Shown here piece after piece: positions 1 to 9,454 of a stretch of DNA of 64,000 nt. Origin of the DNA: Psychroflexus sp. MES1-P1E (lineage in GTDB: Bacteria > Bacteroidota > Bacteroidia > Flavobacteriales > Flavobacteriaceae); contig NZ_PJBS01000349.1 in assembly GCF_002836055.1 (NCBI RefSeq), forward strand, positions 38,078 through 102,077, given 5' to 3'. Numbering within the stretch: position 1 is the first letter of the stretch; every line of letters begins with the position of its first letter. The notes under the pieces were generated by a model that was not told the origin of the DNA, did no database searches, and saw only the letters and a program-made list of their open reading frames with translations. The translations under genes were made by a program, and so were the position numbers.

Positions 1-2921
1 AAAATGATCTCAATTTACCTCTAGATTTACTTCAACAAATTAAATCTACAGTGCTTGGCGATGACAATCTAAGTAACTTGAAACTCAATTATTTTGACGA
101 ATCTTTAAATCCTGTTGATGGTAGTTCTAATGAGGGATTAAAAGTTGGAATTATTGGTAATCCCAGTTTCGGAAATATACGGGTTATGATGTTGGGGTTA
201 AAAAACTCGAGCAATCAAAATGTGTCTGGTGAAGTCTGGTTTAACGAGATGAGACTTACAGGGCTTAAAAACGAAGGAGGCTGGGCTGCAGTCTTAAATC
301 TGGATACAAATTTTGCAGATTTTGCAAATGTATCTGCAAGTGGTCGAAGAACTACCGTAGGCTTTGGAGCCATAGAGCAAGGACCCAACCAAAGGAGTAG
401 GGAGGACATCCAGCAATACGACATAGTGACTGGCCTCAACCTAGGCCAACTGTTGCCTAAAGATTGGGGGGTCAAAATACCACTCACTTATAATAGAGGG
501 GAAGAGTTGATTACACCTCAATTTGATCCTGTTTACGGAGATCTAGAACTCGAAACTTTGCTGGATAATACAGCAGATGAAGCAGATCGAGCAGAATTTG
601 CAGAACAGGCAGAAACCTACACGAAACGTCAGGGGATAAGTGTCATCGGCCTACGAAAAGATAGGACCAATCAAGAAAAAACGCCAATGCCTTATGACAT
701 CGAAAACTTCACAGTATCCTCAAGTTATAACCAAACTGATTATAGGGATTTTGAAATTAGAGAATCCCTAGACCAGAATGTGGATGCTGCCTTAACTTAT
801 GGATTTAATTTTAAACCATTGGAGGTTAAGCCTCTAGAGAATATTGGCCTTTTTAAAAGCCCCTACTTTGCTATCTTCAAAGACTTTAATATTAATCTGC
901 TTCCCAATAGTATTACTGCTGGTGCAAACATAAATAGGCAATACAACGAGTTAAGATTTAGAGAGTTCGATCTACCAACGGGAAGTATTGGCACACCAAA
1001 ACTCTTTCAAAGAAATTATTTTTTCGATTGGCAATATGCTATTGATTATAATCTGACGAAGTCATTAAATTTCAATTTTAATGCCTCTACCAACAGGATT
1101 GTGAGAAATTACATCGATGAAAATAACGTTCAAGATAATAGCATAGGTATTTTTGATGATTTTTTTGATATCGGAATTCCAAATAGACATTACCAGCAAC
1201 TACAGCTTAATTATACCTTACCCTTTAATAAAATCCCTTTCCTTAAGTTTGTTCAAACTCAATATTCTTACACTGGAGATTTTTTATGGACCAAAGGATC
1301 TGAGATTTTAAGAGATCTAGAAGGTATTCCAGATCTAGGAAATTCTGTTCAAAACTCTGCAAGGCATCAGATCAATTCCAATTTAAACATGTCTAGCTTT
1401 TATAATTACCTTGGTTTAACTAAAAAAAGAGCTCAAAACCCATCCCAAATCAAGCGAAATATAAGTCGAAGAAGAGGGGCTGAAAATTTTGAGCAAGATC
1501 CCCAAAATCAAAATAACCAAGAAAACGCTAAAACGGAACTTACTATAGGTGATAAAGCTCTAAATACCATCATAGGTTTAGTGACAGTCTTGGATCGAGT
1601 GCAGTTTAATTATTCTGATACAAAAGGTATCTTTTTACCTGGCTATACCAATAATATTGGTTTTGGAGGAACCTTAAAACCTACTGCAGGATTTACTTTT
1701 GGAAGTCAAAACGACATTCGTCGAGAGGCTGCGAGAAAAGGATGGTTAACCATGTATCAAGATTTCAACGAACAATATATACGGACAGATAACCAACTAC
1801 TGGATATACAAGCAGGGCTGAAATTATTGCCAGGGATGACAATAGATTTGATTGCCAATAGAATGTACTCTGATACGTATACAGAAAATTTTAGAGTAGA
1901 CCCCGAGACCATGGCCTACAATTCTATTATTCCAAACACTTATGGGAATTTTAATATTTCTACAAACATGATTCGTACTTCCTTTAATTCGAGCACGAAA
2001 GAATTTTCTGAAAATTTTGAAACGTTTAGGGAAAATCGTTTTATCGTTGCCAACAGACTTGCAGAACAAGCTGGGGTAAATGTAAACGATCCTAATAATA
2101 TAGATGAAGATGGATATCCAATTGGTTTTGGAAGAACGAGTCAAGCAGTTCTCTTACCATCCTTTCTTTCCGCGTATACAGGATCCGATCCCCAAGGAGA
2201 AGATCTAAGTCCTTTCAGGGATATCCCTATTCCTGGATGGAATATAAAATATACTGGGTTGATGAGGTTAACTTGGTTCCGAGAAACCTTTAATCGCTTT
2301 TCTATTCAACATGGTTATAGATCTTCTTATACTGTGAATCAATTTCAAACTGATTTAGAATTTAATAGAAGTGATCCTTTCGGTGATTTCAATACAGATC
2401 AAAATGGAAACTTCAGAACAGAACTTTTTATTTCTAATGTGAATTTAATAGAAGAATTTAGTCCTTTGATTAAATTGGATTTTGAAATGAAAAATTCGGT
2501 GAGTATTCTTGCTGAAGTTAGAAAAGATAGAGCCTTATCTTTGAGTTTCAACAACAATCTGTTAACTGAAATGCAGGGAGATGAGTATATCATAGGTCTA
2601 GGGTATAGAGTTAAAGATCTTACTGTTGTCACTCAATTTGAAGGGAATAGAAGGGTTTTAAGTAGCGATTTGAACTTAAAAGCAGATCTTTCTTTAAGAA
2701 GAAACGAAACAATCATTAGAAATTTAGACGTGCTGAGTAACCGTGTTACTTCAGGTCAAGACATTTGGTCCATAAATTTTGTAGCTGATTATGCATTTAC
2801 TAAAAATTTAACAGCTTTATTTTTCTACGATCATGTATTTTCGCAGAATGCAATCTCAACTATATTCCCACAAACAACCGTTAGAACAGGGTTTACATTG
2901 AGATATAATTTTGGAAACTAA
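1..2921 (+). CDS. sprA: Cell-surface protein SprA, C-terminal part (5' end outside window)
   Basis: The frame is open from base 3 with no stop or start, so the gene begins upstream; the GTG at 51 is internal. About 973 residues remain of a protein that is usually near 2400. SprA is the very large outer-membrane beta-barrel translocon of the type IX secretion system, needed for export of surface adhesins and gliding motility proteins. The visible part is rich in alternating aromatic/polar barrel strands and ends in a strand-like RTGFTLRYNFGN, typical of an outer-membrane C-terminus. gcvH follows after 12 nt, an arrangement I recall from other flavobacteria. The identification is by family resemblance. 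Confidence 0.9.
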   Translation, partial: NDLNLPLDLLQQIKSTVLGDDNLSNLKLNYFDESLNPVDGSSNEGLKVGIIGNPSFGNIRVMMLGLKNSSNQNVSGEVWFNEMRLTGLKNEGGWAAVLNLDTNFADFANVSASGRRTTVGFGAIEQGPNQRSREDIQQYDIVTGLNLGQLLPKDWGVKIPLTYNRGEELITPQFDPVYGDLELETLLDNTADEADRAEFAEQAETYTKRQGISVIGLRKDRTNQEKTPMPYDIENFTVSSSYNQTDYRDFEIRESLDQNVDAALTYGFNFKPLEVKPLENIGLFKSPYFAIFKDFNINLLPNSITAGANINRQYNELRFREFDLPTGSIGTPKLFQRNYFFDWQYAIDYNLTKSLNFNFNASTNRIVRNYIDENNVQDNSIGIFDDFFDIGIPNRHYQQLQLNYTLPFNKIPFLKFVQTQYSYTGDFLWTKGSEILRDLEGIPDLGNSVQNSARHQINSNLNMSSFYNYLGLTKKRAQNPSQIKRNISRRRGAENFEQDPQNQNNQENAKTELTIGDKALNTIIGLVTVLDRVQFNYSDTKGIFLPGYTNNIGFGGTLKPTAGFTFGSQNDIRREAARKGWLTMYQDFNEQYIRTDNQLLDIQAGLKLLPGMTIDLIANRMYSDTYTENFRVDPETMAYNSIIPNTYGNFNISTNMIRTSFNSSTKEFSENFETFRENRFIVANRLAEQAGVNVNDPNNIDEDGYPIGFGRTSQAVLLPSFLSAYTGSDPQGEDLSPFRDIPIPGWNIKYTGLMRLTWFRETFNRFSIQHGYRSSYTVNQFQTDLEFNRSDPFGDFNTDQNGNFRTELFISNVNLIEEFSPLIKLDFEMKNSVSILAEVRKDRALSLSFNNNLLTEMQGDEYIIGLGYRVKDLTVVTQFEGNRRVLSSDLNLKADLSLRRNETIIRNLDVLSNRVTSGQDIWSINFVADYAFTKNLTALFFYDHVFSQNAISTIFPQTTVRTGFTLRYNFGN

Positions 2922-2933
2922 AACAATTTAAAA

Positions 2934-3311
2934 ATGAATATACCAGATAGCTTAAAGTACACCAAAGATCACGAGTGGATCAAAATTGATGGAGATATCG
3001 CCACCATTGGAATTACAGATTTCGCACAAAGTGAATTAGGAGACATTGTGTACGTAGAAGTTGAAACTGTAGGAGATTCCCTAGATAAAGATGAGGTTTT
3101 CGGAACTGTAGAAGCTGTTAAAACCGTATCTGATTTGTTTATACCTTTAACTGGCAAAATCATCGAATTTAATGAAGAGTTAGAAGATGAACCAGAAATG
3201 GTTAATGAAGAGCCTTACGAAAAAGGATGGATGATTAAAATGGAAATAACAGATCACGACGAAGTTAAAGAACTTATGGATGCAGAAGCTTATAAAGCTC
3301 TTACTGACTAG
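2934..3311 (+). CDS. gcvH: Glycine cleavage system H protein
   Basis: The 125-residue length is normal for GcvH, the lipoyl carrier that shuttles the aminomethyl group between the P, T and L proteins of glycine cleavage in the cytoplasm. The lipoylation motif GTVEAVKTVSDL is present and Lys63 is the predicted lipoyl attachment site. The typical N-terminal YTKDHEWI and C-terminal GWMIKME segments are intact. It lies 12 nt after sprA, and its last 32 nt overlap the following VanZ-family gene, so the three are probably cotranscribed. No P or T protein gene is seen in the window. Confidence 0.97.
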   Translation: MNIPDSLKYTKDHEWIKIDGDIATIGITDFAQSELGDIVYVEVETVGDSLDKDEVFGTVEAVKTVSDLFIPLTGKIIEFNEELEDEPEMVNEEPYEKGWMIKMEITDHDEVKELMDAEAYKALTD

Positions 3312-3675
3312 TCAACTATTATTGCCTGTTGCTATTTTATGCACAGCAAGTATCTTAGTTCTTTCTATTTCAGATATAAGTAGCCTTCCCAAACTTCAAA
3401 TAAGTTATGAGGATAAACTTTATCATTTTGTAGCTTATTTTGTTTTAAATTCAATTTGGCTTATTGCATTATTGAAAAAAAATGGATATCAGTTAAAAAA
3501 GATTTTGTTAACTTCTCTTAGCATTGTTGTTTTTGGTATTATTATTGAAATAGTTCAAGGAAGCTTAACAGATTCCAGAGCTTTTGATATACTTGATATT
3601 TTAGCGAATAGTATAGCAGTAGTGGTGAGTTTTTTCTGTTTTATGTTAGTAAAAAAAAGTTTTTTGAAAAAATAA
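3280..3675 (+). CDS. VanZ-family membrane protein
   Basis: 131 residues with about four hydrophobic segments (around 10-30, 45-64, 75-95 and 103-125). The pattern DKLYHFVAYFVLN followed by a DILDILANSIAVVVS segment is typical of the VanZ-like family, small integral membrane proteins whose biochemical role outside teicoplanin resistance is unknown. The ATG at 3280 lies inside gcvH (32-nt overlap, different frame); no better start with a full first membrane segment is available. It is probably translationally coupled to gcvH. Confidence 0.8.
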   Translation: MQKLIKLLLTSQLLLPVAILCTASILVLSISDISSLPKLQISYEDKLYHFVAYFVLNSIWLIALLKKNGYQLKKILLTSLSIVVFGIIIEIVQGSLTDSRAFDILDILANSIAVVVSFFCFMLVKKSFLKK

Positions 3676-3736
3676 AATCAAAATCAAAGTAAATTTTATT
3701 TTTTTTATATTTTAGTAATCTATTAAAAATTATAAT

Positions 3737-4453
3737 ATGGAACCGAAAAAGAATCCAAAAAAAGACCTGTCTAAAAGAAGTTTTCTGTTTTTTCAGATTG
3801 GACTTGTAGTAGTTCTTGCTATTACTTTAACCATGATTGAATGGAAAACTTATGATAACGATGCTATAGATACTGGTTTTGTGAATCTTGACATGTTAGA
3901 AGAGGAAGACGTGCCAATTACAGAAATCCAAAAGACGCCACCACCACCGCCACCACCGCCACCTGCACCAGAAGTTATTGAGGTGGTAGAAGATGACGAA
4001 GATGTAGAGGAGGTTATTATAGAATCTACTGAAACCGATCAAAACGAAGTTGTTGAAGTTGAAGAAGTCGAAGAAGTCGAAGAAGAAATTGGTGATGTTC
4101 CTTTTGCTGTTATTGAAAGTGTTCCAATTTTTCCTGGATGTGAAGGCCTTAACACCAATGATGAGCGTAAAAACTGTATGAGTCAGAAGATTAGCAAGTT
4201 TGTTAATAAAAACTTCGACACTGGCTTAGCTGCAGATCTTGGATTAAGTGGCATAAATAGGGTTTACGTTCAGTTTAAAATCGATAAAAAAGGTAATATC
4301 GTAAATGTTGCCGCCCGAGCTCCTCACCCAAGATTACAATCTGAAGGTGAACGAGTTATCAAAAAACTTCCTAAAATGAAACCAGGGCAGCAACGTGGAC
4401 AAAATGTTGGGGTATTATATTCTTTACCTATTACGTTTAAAGTACAAGATTAA
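3737..4453 (+). CDS. TonB-family energy transducer
   Basis: 238 residues. A short basic N-terminus is followed by one membrane helix (about 17-36), a proline run (about 67-78), an acidic Glu/Val-rich spacer of the periplasm-spanning type, and a C-terminal TonB-like domain (about 125-238) containing FPGCE and a VYVQFKIDKKGNIV strand. TonB proteins couple the proton gradient sensed by ExbBD to outer-membrane receptors. No exbB or exbD is adjacent, so this is one of the scattered TonB paralogues common in Bacteroidota. A strong terminator follows. Confidence 0.9.
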   Translation: MEPKKNPKKDLSKRSFLFFQIGLVVVLAITLTMIEWKTYDNDAIDTGFVNLDMLEEEDVPITEIQKTPPPPPPPPPAPEVIEVVEDDEDVEEVIIESTETDQNEVVEVEEVEEVEEEIGDVPFAVIESVPIFPGCEGLNTNDERKNCMSQKISKFVNKNFDTGLAADLGLSGINRVYVQFKIDKKGNIVNVAARAPHPRLQSEGERVIKKLPKMKPGQQRGQNVGVLYSLPITFKVQD

Positions 4454-4479
4454 ATTCAAATAAAATACAGTTCAAAAAA

Positions 4480-4508
4480 ATCCCGAATGTTGAATTCGGG
4501 ATTTTTTT
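4480..4508 (+). terminator. Rho-independent terminator after the tonB-like gene
   Basis: Nine-bp perfect stem atcccgaat / attcgggat with loop gttga, followed by seven T. It lies 26 nt after the stop of the TonB-like gene and closes the sprA-gcvH-vanZ-tonB run. Confidence 0.9.
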
Positions 4509-4599
4509 ATTTTAAATTAAATTCATAAATCTATCCAACCTACCATCAATGAGGTGCTCCCCGTTCCCTCTCCTGTTGATGTGCTTTTCTACGTTTGGG

Positions 4600-6413
4600 T
4601 AAAGCTTTGTTTCACAAACAGAAAGTTAGCCCACAATTTCAGAATGTAATGATACCTTAAAACAGACAAGAGTCCTGTCTAAAACTCAGTTGAAATCTTT
4701 TATTCTTGGCTATTGTAAAGAGCCAGAAGTTGAAGCCAAGGATGAGTATAAACTGAAAAAAAAATAAGCTTTTAGAGAGTTACTAAGAGGGATTAAGTGG
4801 TCTACCTTATGAAGATTTCACTTGCCCACACCCTGAGAGTGGTTTAAACATCCCTTTGTCCCAAGAAGTTTATAACCGCTTTGCTATTCAAATTGATAAA
4901 ATTTGGACCAATGCTTGTAAAGCATCTTAACTTAATCGCTATTTTGAAGTTTAACCGTATTGCGATCTTAAAGCAAAGATTGAGCCTCTGTTTTGCTTTA
5001 AATTTTTTTGTTAAGAAGTTATTTAATGAATAAACCTTTCTAACTCAATAGCGAGCACTACGGGTTTATTTTCGATATTCCAGAAGCCCTCCGAATGGGA
5101 GTAGATTTTGAAAAATCTTTTGCCATTTTCAATGCTAACATAACAGTTATTTTTAAAGTGTTTAGGAAAGTGTCTCAACTTTTACAAAGTGATTTTTGAA
5201 AACCAAGTCAAGTTTGCTTGCTACTATTATGATTTAGCAGAAGAACTTGGCAAAGAAGCGTGCACCCCATTCCTCATGCTTGGGCGAAGATAGGCTAGCT
5301 TTATAGTGATGGTTAGCCTATCCAGTAGTAAAAGATTATTTGAGCTATGAAGCAGGATGGTTTTAGATATTCAAGTTGAAAGGGGGATAGTTGTATTGGA
5401 GATACTCAGAGATGCTCCTGTTTTGCGGTTGCTGTAACCGTCTAAATGTAAAGTAATAATTTGTTTTAAGTTCATTGGATCAAGTGTATTGGCCATATCG
5501 TTGTTTTAGCGATAAGGTAATTACTCAATTTCATAAAGAGGCAAGGAAGCTAATCCGAACAGTGGCATAAATCAAAACGTTTTAACATCAACACAAAAAC
5601 AACTGGCATAAGTCAGACCGTAATTGTTAGCATGGTTTGGTCCAAAATGCCCAGCACAATGATTTCAAAATCAATGGTATAAAACGAACTGTAGTGCCCC
5701 TCAATCTATTACTATCCTACAATGTTGTAGAATATACAATTGGCTCTAAATTTCATATCTATTTAAGTTATAAGATGAAACGGATACATCAAACCACTAC
5801 TTACTGGCAGTGGTTAATCGATAAATTTTCTTTGTAAGATGCCACCGCAGTTAATGCTAGTTGGAAAACTAAATTTGGATCTCAACTTGTAGTAAAGTAC
5901 ACAGAGGCCTTTACTACAAGTCATCTTTTCTTCCAATTAGAATATAACCAAGTTAGATCTTACACAATTTCTCACAGTACTTTAAATTTTCCTTAAACGA
6001 ACTATAATCAGTTTATGGCAGACCTTTGGGCAACAAATTCTTGAGAACTTCTTTTTATCTCAAGAAAAAAAGGATAAATGGTATGGGCGTGTAAAATTCA
6101 TTTTTGGCGTATGTGATTTTGAAACTATTGTGGATAGTGTCCCATTTTGTGTCTCAGATTTATTTGTATATGAACGACAAAGAATTGCTGATGAAGGCAT
6201 CAAAATAGGCTAAGCTAATTAAGGTAAACTTTCATTAAGGCGAGAAGGAAGTAAGATTTATAATAAACCCAACGACAAACCTAAAGGTCTATCTGAATCT
6301 AATTCACAGGAAGTTTGATACCGCTCGAGGTAAGGCTCTAAACTTCGATAGAAATACAACTTGGGTTAACTTGGGCTTTAGGACAGATATTTAACTGGTA
6401 TTACGATTATTAA
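4600..6413 (+). pseudogene. Decayed remB-like gliding motility gene
   Basis: No long frame survives, but reading the three plus frames in order gives RemB-like pieces in the right sequence: GLNIPLSQEVYNRF (about 4840-4880), SEHYGFIFDIP (about 5050), FENQVKFACYYYDLAEEL (about 5190-5245), VVEYTIGSK (about 5725), WLIDKFSL (5812-5835), FGSQLVVKYTEAF and FFQLEYNQVRSY (5870-5965). The 3' end reads NTTWVNLGFRTDI, then a one-base shift gives the family terminus FNWYYDY and a stop at 6411-6413. RemB is a Wzi/capsule-assembly-like surface protein linked to gliding in Flavobacterium johnsoniae. Many stops and shifts rule out function. The 5' boundary is uncertain; 4510-4600 shows nothing recognisable. 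Confidence 0.7.
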
Positions 6414-6470
6414 CCCAATACTTAGTAAACATTAACGAACGTCTGCTTCCTAAAAAAAACTTTTTAGCCG

Positions 6471-6478
6471 TATCTTTG
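6471..6478 (+). promoter_or_regulatory. -7 promoter box for the heme O synthase gene
   Basis: TATCTTTG matches the Bacteroidota -7 consensus TAnnTTTG and is followed by GCAAAAAG, 16 nt before the TTG start at 6495. No clear -33 TTG is seen. Confidence 0.55.
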
Positions 6479-6494
6479 CAAAAAGTTTCGAATA

Positions 6495-7397
6495 TTGTCA
6501 GATTCTATTGCATACACACAAGTTTCTTCCTGGATACATGATTTTAAAGAACTCACAAAGGTAAGATTATCCCTTAGTGTTGTATTTTCTTCAATTGCTG
6601 GTTATCTATTAGGTATAGACACCTTTGATGTTGGTCATTTTGTATTATTAGCGCTAGGAGGCTATGCCATGGTAGGTGCTTCTAATGCCTTTAATCAAAT
6701 CATAGAAAAGAACTTAGATGCAAAGATGAAAAGGACTAAAAATCGTCCTCTACCATCGGGTAGTATGACCACAAGTACTGCCTTTTTTATTGCGACTCTT
6801 CTTACTGTAATCGGGTTGTCATTCCTTTTTATTATCAACCCTATAACGGCCATGTTTGGGGCGATATCTATTTTTCTTTATGTGAGTGTTTATACTCCAT
6901 TAAAAACTATCACTCCGCTTTCTGTTTTTGTAGGAGCATTTCCAGGGGCTATTCCTTTTATGTTGGGATGGGTAGCTGCAACGGGTTCTTTTGGGATTGA
7001 AGCAGGAGCCTTATTTATGATTCAGTTTTTCTGGCAATTCCCCCATTTTTGGGCTTTAGGTTGGTGGCTGTATGATGATTATAAAGAAGGGGGCTTTTTT
7101 ATGCTACCTACTGGTAAAAGAGATAGCGGCACAGCAATTCAAATTATCCTTTATACTATATGGACCCTTATTGTTTCGATAATACCTGCTCTGGGTGTTA
7201 CTGGAGATTTAAAGCTATCAATAGTCTCTGCTGTTTTAGTGTTTATATCAGGATTGATTATGCTTTTTTATGCAATTAAGCTTTTTCAAAAACGAGAGAC
7301 CAAATACGCCAGACAGCTGATGCTAGCCAGCGTGTTTTACATTACTTTAATACAAATAATTTACGTATCAGATAAATATATCAGAATATGGTTTTAG
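6495..7397 (+). CDS. cyoE: Protoheme IX farnesyltransferase (heme O synthase)
   Basis: 300 residues, a UbiA-type polytopic prenyltransferase that attaches farnesyl diphosphate to heme B, giving heme O for heme-copper oxidases. The first catalytic motif is visible as NAFNQIIEKNLDAKMKRTKN followed by RPLPSG (about residues 74-98); the second conserved loop is YDDYKEGGFFMLP (about 194-206). Eight to nine membrane segments are apparent. The start is TTG at 6495, the only start codon before the first membrane helix and well placed below a TATCTTTG box. The stop overlaps the next gene by 10 nt, consistent with an oxidase operon. The name ctaB is equally used. Confidence 0.95.
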   Translation: MSDSIAYTQVSSWIHDFKELTKVRLSLSVVFSSIAGYLLGIDTFDVGHFVLLALGGYAMVGASNAFNQIIEKNLDAKMKRTKNRPLPSGSMTTSTAFFIATLLTVIGLSFLFIINPITAMFGAISIFLYVSVYTPLKTITPLSVFVGAFPGAIPFMLGWVAATGSFGIEAGALFMIQFFWQFPHFWALGWWLYDDYKEGGFFMLPTGKRDSGTAIQIILYTIWTLIVSIIPALGVTGDLKLSIVSAVLVFISGLIMLFYAIKLFQKRETKYARQLMLASVFYITLIQIIYVSDKYIRIWF

Positions 7398-7954
7398 ATG
7401 AAAAACACAAACGTGCAAGGATGATGATGATGTGGTTTGGCATCATAAGCATGTCGATGATGTTTGCAGGATTAACGAGTGCTTACGTTGTGAGTAAAAA
7501 CAGACCAGATTGGCTTACAGACTATCAATTACCAGATGTTTTTATTTGGAGTACGCTGGTTATATTTTTAAGTAGTATTACATTTCATTTAACCAAAAAA
7601 TTCACTTCTGAAGGTGATTTAGTAAAGGCTAATGCTATGATAATTTCTACTTTTATCTTAGGAGTTCTTTTTGTGGTGATGCAGTTTGTTGGCTTTAATG
7701 AGATTGTAGAGGCAGGGTATTATTTTACGGGAAGTGCTAGTAGTATTACAATGTCTTTCATTTACCTATTAGTTTTAGCTCACGTTGTCCATGTCATGGC
7801 AGGCCTTATCGTCTTGTTGGTCGTAATTTATAATCATTTTAAAAAGAAATATTCTAAAGGGAATATGCTAGGATTGCGTCTAGGGGTAACCTTCTGGCAC
7901 TTTGTAGATGGGCTTTGGCTTTACCTCTTTTTGTTTTTATATTTCTTTAGATAA
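7388..7954 (+). CDS. Cytochrome c oxidase subunit III, short form
   Basis: 188 residues with five membrane segments, the size of the five-helix subunit III of caa3/cbb3-like and quinol oxidases. MFAGLTSAYVVSK, an HVVHVMAGL helix and the C-terminal TFWHFVDGLWLYLFLFLYF are classic subunit III signatures. It begins inside the end of the heme O synthase gene and is followed by a second, longer subunit III gene. Two adjacent subunit III genes of unequal size are characteristic of Flavobacteriia. Subunits I and II are not in this window. Confidence 0.92.
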   Translation: MVLDEKHKRARMMMMWFGIISMSMMFAGLTSAYVVSKNRPDWLTDYQLPDVFIWSTLVIFLSSITFHLTKKFTSEGDLVKANAMIISTFILGVLFVVMQFVGFNEIVEAGYYFTGSASSITMSFIYLLVLAHVVHVMAGLIVLLVVIYNHFKKKYSKGNMLGLRLGVTFWHFVDGLWLYLFLFLYFFR

Positions 7955-7967
7955 TAAGAATTTTGTC

Positions 7968-7975
7968 TATTTTTG
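7968..7975 (+). promoter_or_regulatory. -7 promoter box for the long subunit III gene
   Basis: TATTTTTG fits TAnnTTTG and lies 24 nt before the ATG at 7999, suggesting an internal promoter in the oxidase cluster. No convincing -33 element. Confidence 0.4.
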
Positions 7976-7998
7976 TAAGACATTAATATTTAATTTTT

Positions 7999-8985
7999 AT
8001 GGAAGCTACTACCGTTGTAAAAACAGGTACAGAAGGACAAGCATGGGGAGGAGGTGAAGAAAAACCTCTAAAGGCCAGTTACGGAAAATTAATGATGTGG
8101 TTTTTTATCACTTCAGATGCACTTACATTTTCAGGTTTTTTAGCAGCTTATGGTTTTTCAAGATTTAAGTTTATTGAAGAATGGCCAATAGCGGATGAAG
8201 TGTTTAATCACTTTCCATTTTTACATGGTGTAGATGCACCTATGTATTATGTCGCATTAATGACGTTTATTTTGATATTTTCATCAGTAACAATGGTTCT
8301 AGCAGTAGATGCTGGGCATGAGATGAAAAAAGATAAAGTAGTGACCTACATGGCATTAACCATTCTAGGGGGTATCATTTTTTTAGGATCTCAAGCCTGG
8401 GAATGGAAAAACTTTATTCATGGTGAATATGGAGCGGTCGAAACCAGAAGTGGAAAGATTATTCAGTTTGTAGATGCAGACGGAGACCGTATAGCTTTAG
8501 ATGAATTTGCTACGGCTTCCCCCAAAGATAGAACCCAGCATTTAGCCAAAAATGGTATTTGGTTTAGTTCAGAACCTTCTCTTAATACCTTGGTTTTAGA
8601 GGATGTAAAAAGGGGATTTGAAGCTAATGAGACCCTTCGTGTTAGAACTATGCAAATAACAGAAGAAGGTGAAAAAGAAATTTTAACTAGAGAAGAATCT
8701 TTACTGAAATTAAATACGTCTGGTGTAGGTGTTATAGAGGGAGCTAACCTTAGCCAAAATGAATATGGAGCACCGCTATTTGGTGGTTTTTTCTTTTTCA
8801 TTACAGGCTTTCACGGCTTCCACGTCTTGTCTGGGGTGCTTATTCTTATTATTGTTTTCTTTAATGTTTTGGTTGGCACTTACGAGAAAAGAGGAAGTTA
8901 CGAAATGGTGGAAAAGGTTGGTCTTTACTGGCACTTTGTAGATTTAGTTTGGGTATTTGTATTCACATTTTTCTACTTGGTTTAA
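7999..8985 (+). CDS. Cytochrome c oxidase subunit III, long form
   Basis: 328 residues. N- and C-terminal halves are typical subunit III (MMWFFITSDALTFSGFLAAY near the start; FFITGFHGFHVLSGV and GLYWHFVDLVWVFVFTFFY at the end). Between them, about residues 140-250, is a hydrophilic stretch with no membrane helix. I recall such a loop as usual in the longer flavobacterial paralogue, not as a separate domain. Membrane subunit of the terminal oxidase, without redox centres. Followed after 27 nt by subunit IV. Confidence 0.93.
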   Translation: MEATTVVKTGTEGQAWGGGEEKPLKASYGKLMMWFFITSDALTFSGFLAAYGFSRFKFIEEWPIADEVFNHFPFLHGVDAPMYYVALMTFILIFSSVTMVLAVDAGHEMKKDKVVTYMALTILGGIIFLGSQAWEWKNFIHGEYGAVETRSGKIIQFVDADGDRIALDEFATASPKDRTQHLAKNGIWFSSEPSLNTLVLEDVKRGFEANETLRVRTMQITEEGEKEILTREESLLKLNTSGVGVIEGANLSQNEYGAPLFGGFFFFITGFHGFHVLSGVLILIIVFFNVLVGTYEKRGSYEMVEKVGLYWHFVDLVWVFVFTFFYLV

Positions 8986-9012
8986 TTAATAATATATTGA
9001 ATTTATAATAAA

Positions 9013-9378
9013 ATGGCACACGATACAACACACGGAGTTCACGCAGGAGCAAAAAAACGCATATGGCAAGTTTTTATCATTTTATCTATACTAACGATAG
9101 TAGAAGTAGGTTTAGGTATTTTAAAACCAGATTTTCTTGTTCATAATGATTTAGTTTCCTTATCCTTTCTCAACTGGATTTTTATTGTGCTTACGATTGT
9201 AAAAGCCTATTACATCGTTTGGGCATTTATGCATATGGAACAGGAGTCGGGAAGTTTGAGAAGAGTTGTCGTTTGGACTGGTGTCTTTTTAATTAGTTAT
9301 TTAATAGCTATACTCTTGATAGAAGGGTCATATATCCAAGAAATATACTCTGATGGATACATTACTTGGGATTTCTAA
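9013..9378 (+). CDS. Cytochrome c oxidase subunit IV family protein
   Basis: 121 residues with three membrane segments (about 18-36, 48-70 and 83-104) and the family signature IVKAYYIVWAFMHME, typical of prokaryotic COX4/CtaF-like small subunits that stabilise the oxidase. A short His-containing N-terminus precedes the first helix. It directly follows the long subunit III gene, and a weak terminator plus promoter follows it. Confidence 0.9.
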   Translation: MAHDTTHGVHAGAKKRIWQVFIILSILTIVEVGLGILKPDFLVHNDLVSLSFLNWIFIVLTIVKAYYIVWAFMHMEQESGSLRRVVVWTGVFLISYLIAILLIEGSYIQEIYSDGYITWDF

Positions 9379-9401
9379 GAAAAGAAGGTTAAATATAATT
9401 C

Positions 9402-9436
9402 AAAAGGCGGTTCACTAAAATCGTCTTTTTTATTTT
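9402..9436 (+). terminator. Weak terminator after the subunit IV gene
   Basis: Eight-bp stem aaaaggcg / cgtctttt with one G-U pair and a 12-nt loop, running into a T-rich tail. The tail overlaps the TATTTTTG box of the next gene, so read-through or a terminator/promoter tandem is likely. Confidence 0.45.
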
Positions 9437-9438
9437 TG
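9431..9438 (+). promoter_or_regulatory. -7 promoter box for the SCO-DUF420 gene group
   Basis: TATTTTTG fits TAnnTTTG, 16 nt upstream of the ATG at 9455. It could drive the assembly-factor genes separately from the oxidase subunits. Confidence 0.45.
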
Positions 9439-9454
9439 TATACAATTTTATCAT

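Noticed and set aside
4454-5600. Degenerate insertion sequence between the TonB gene and heme O synthase
   Set aside because: No transposase motifs or terminal repeats were found; ordered fragments fit a remB-like gene better.
5637-5837. 66-codon open frame
   Set aside because: Its sequence matches the middle of the decayed remB-like gene in one frame, not a separate gene.
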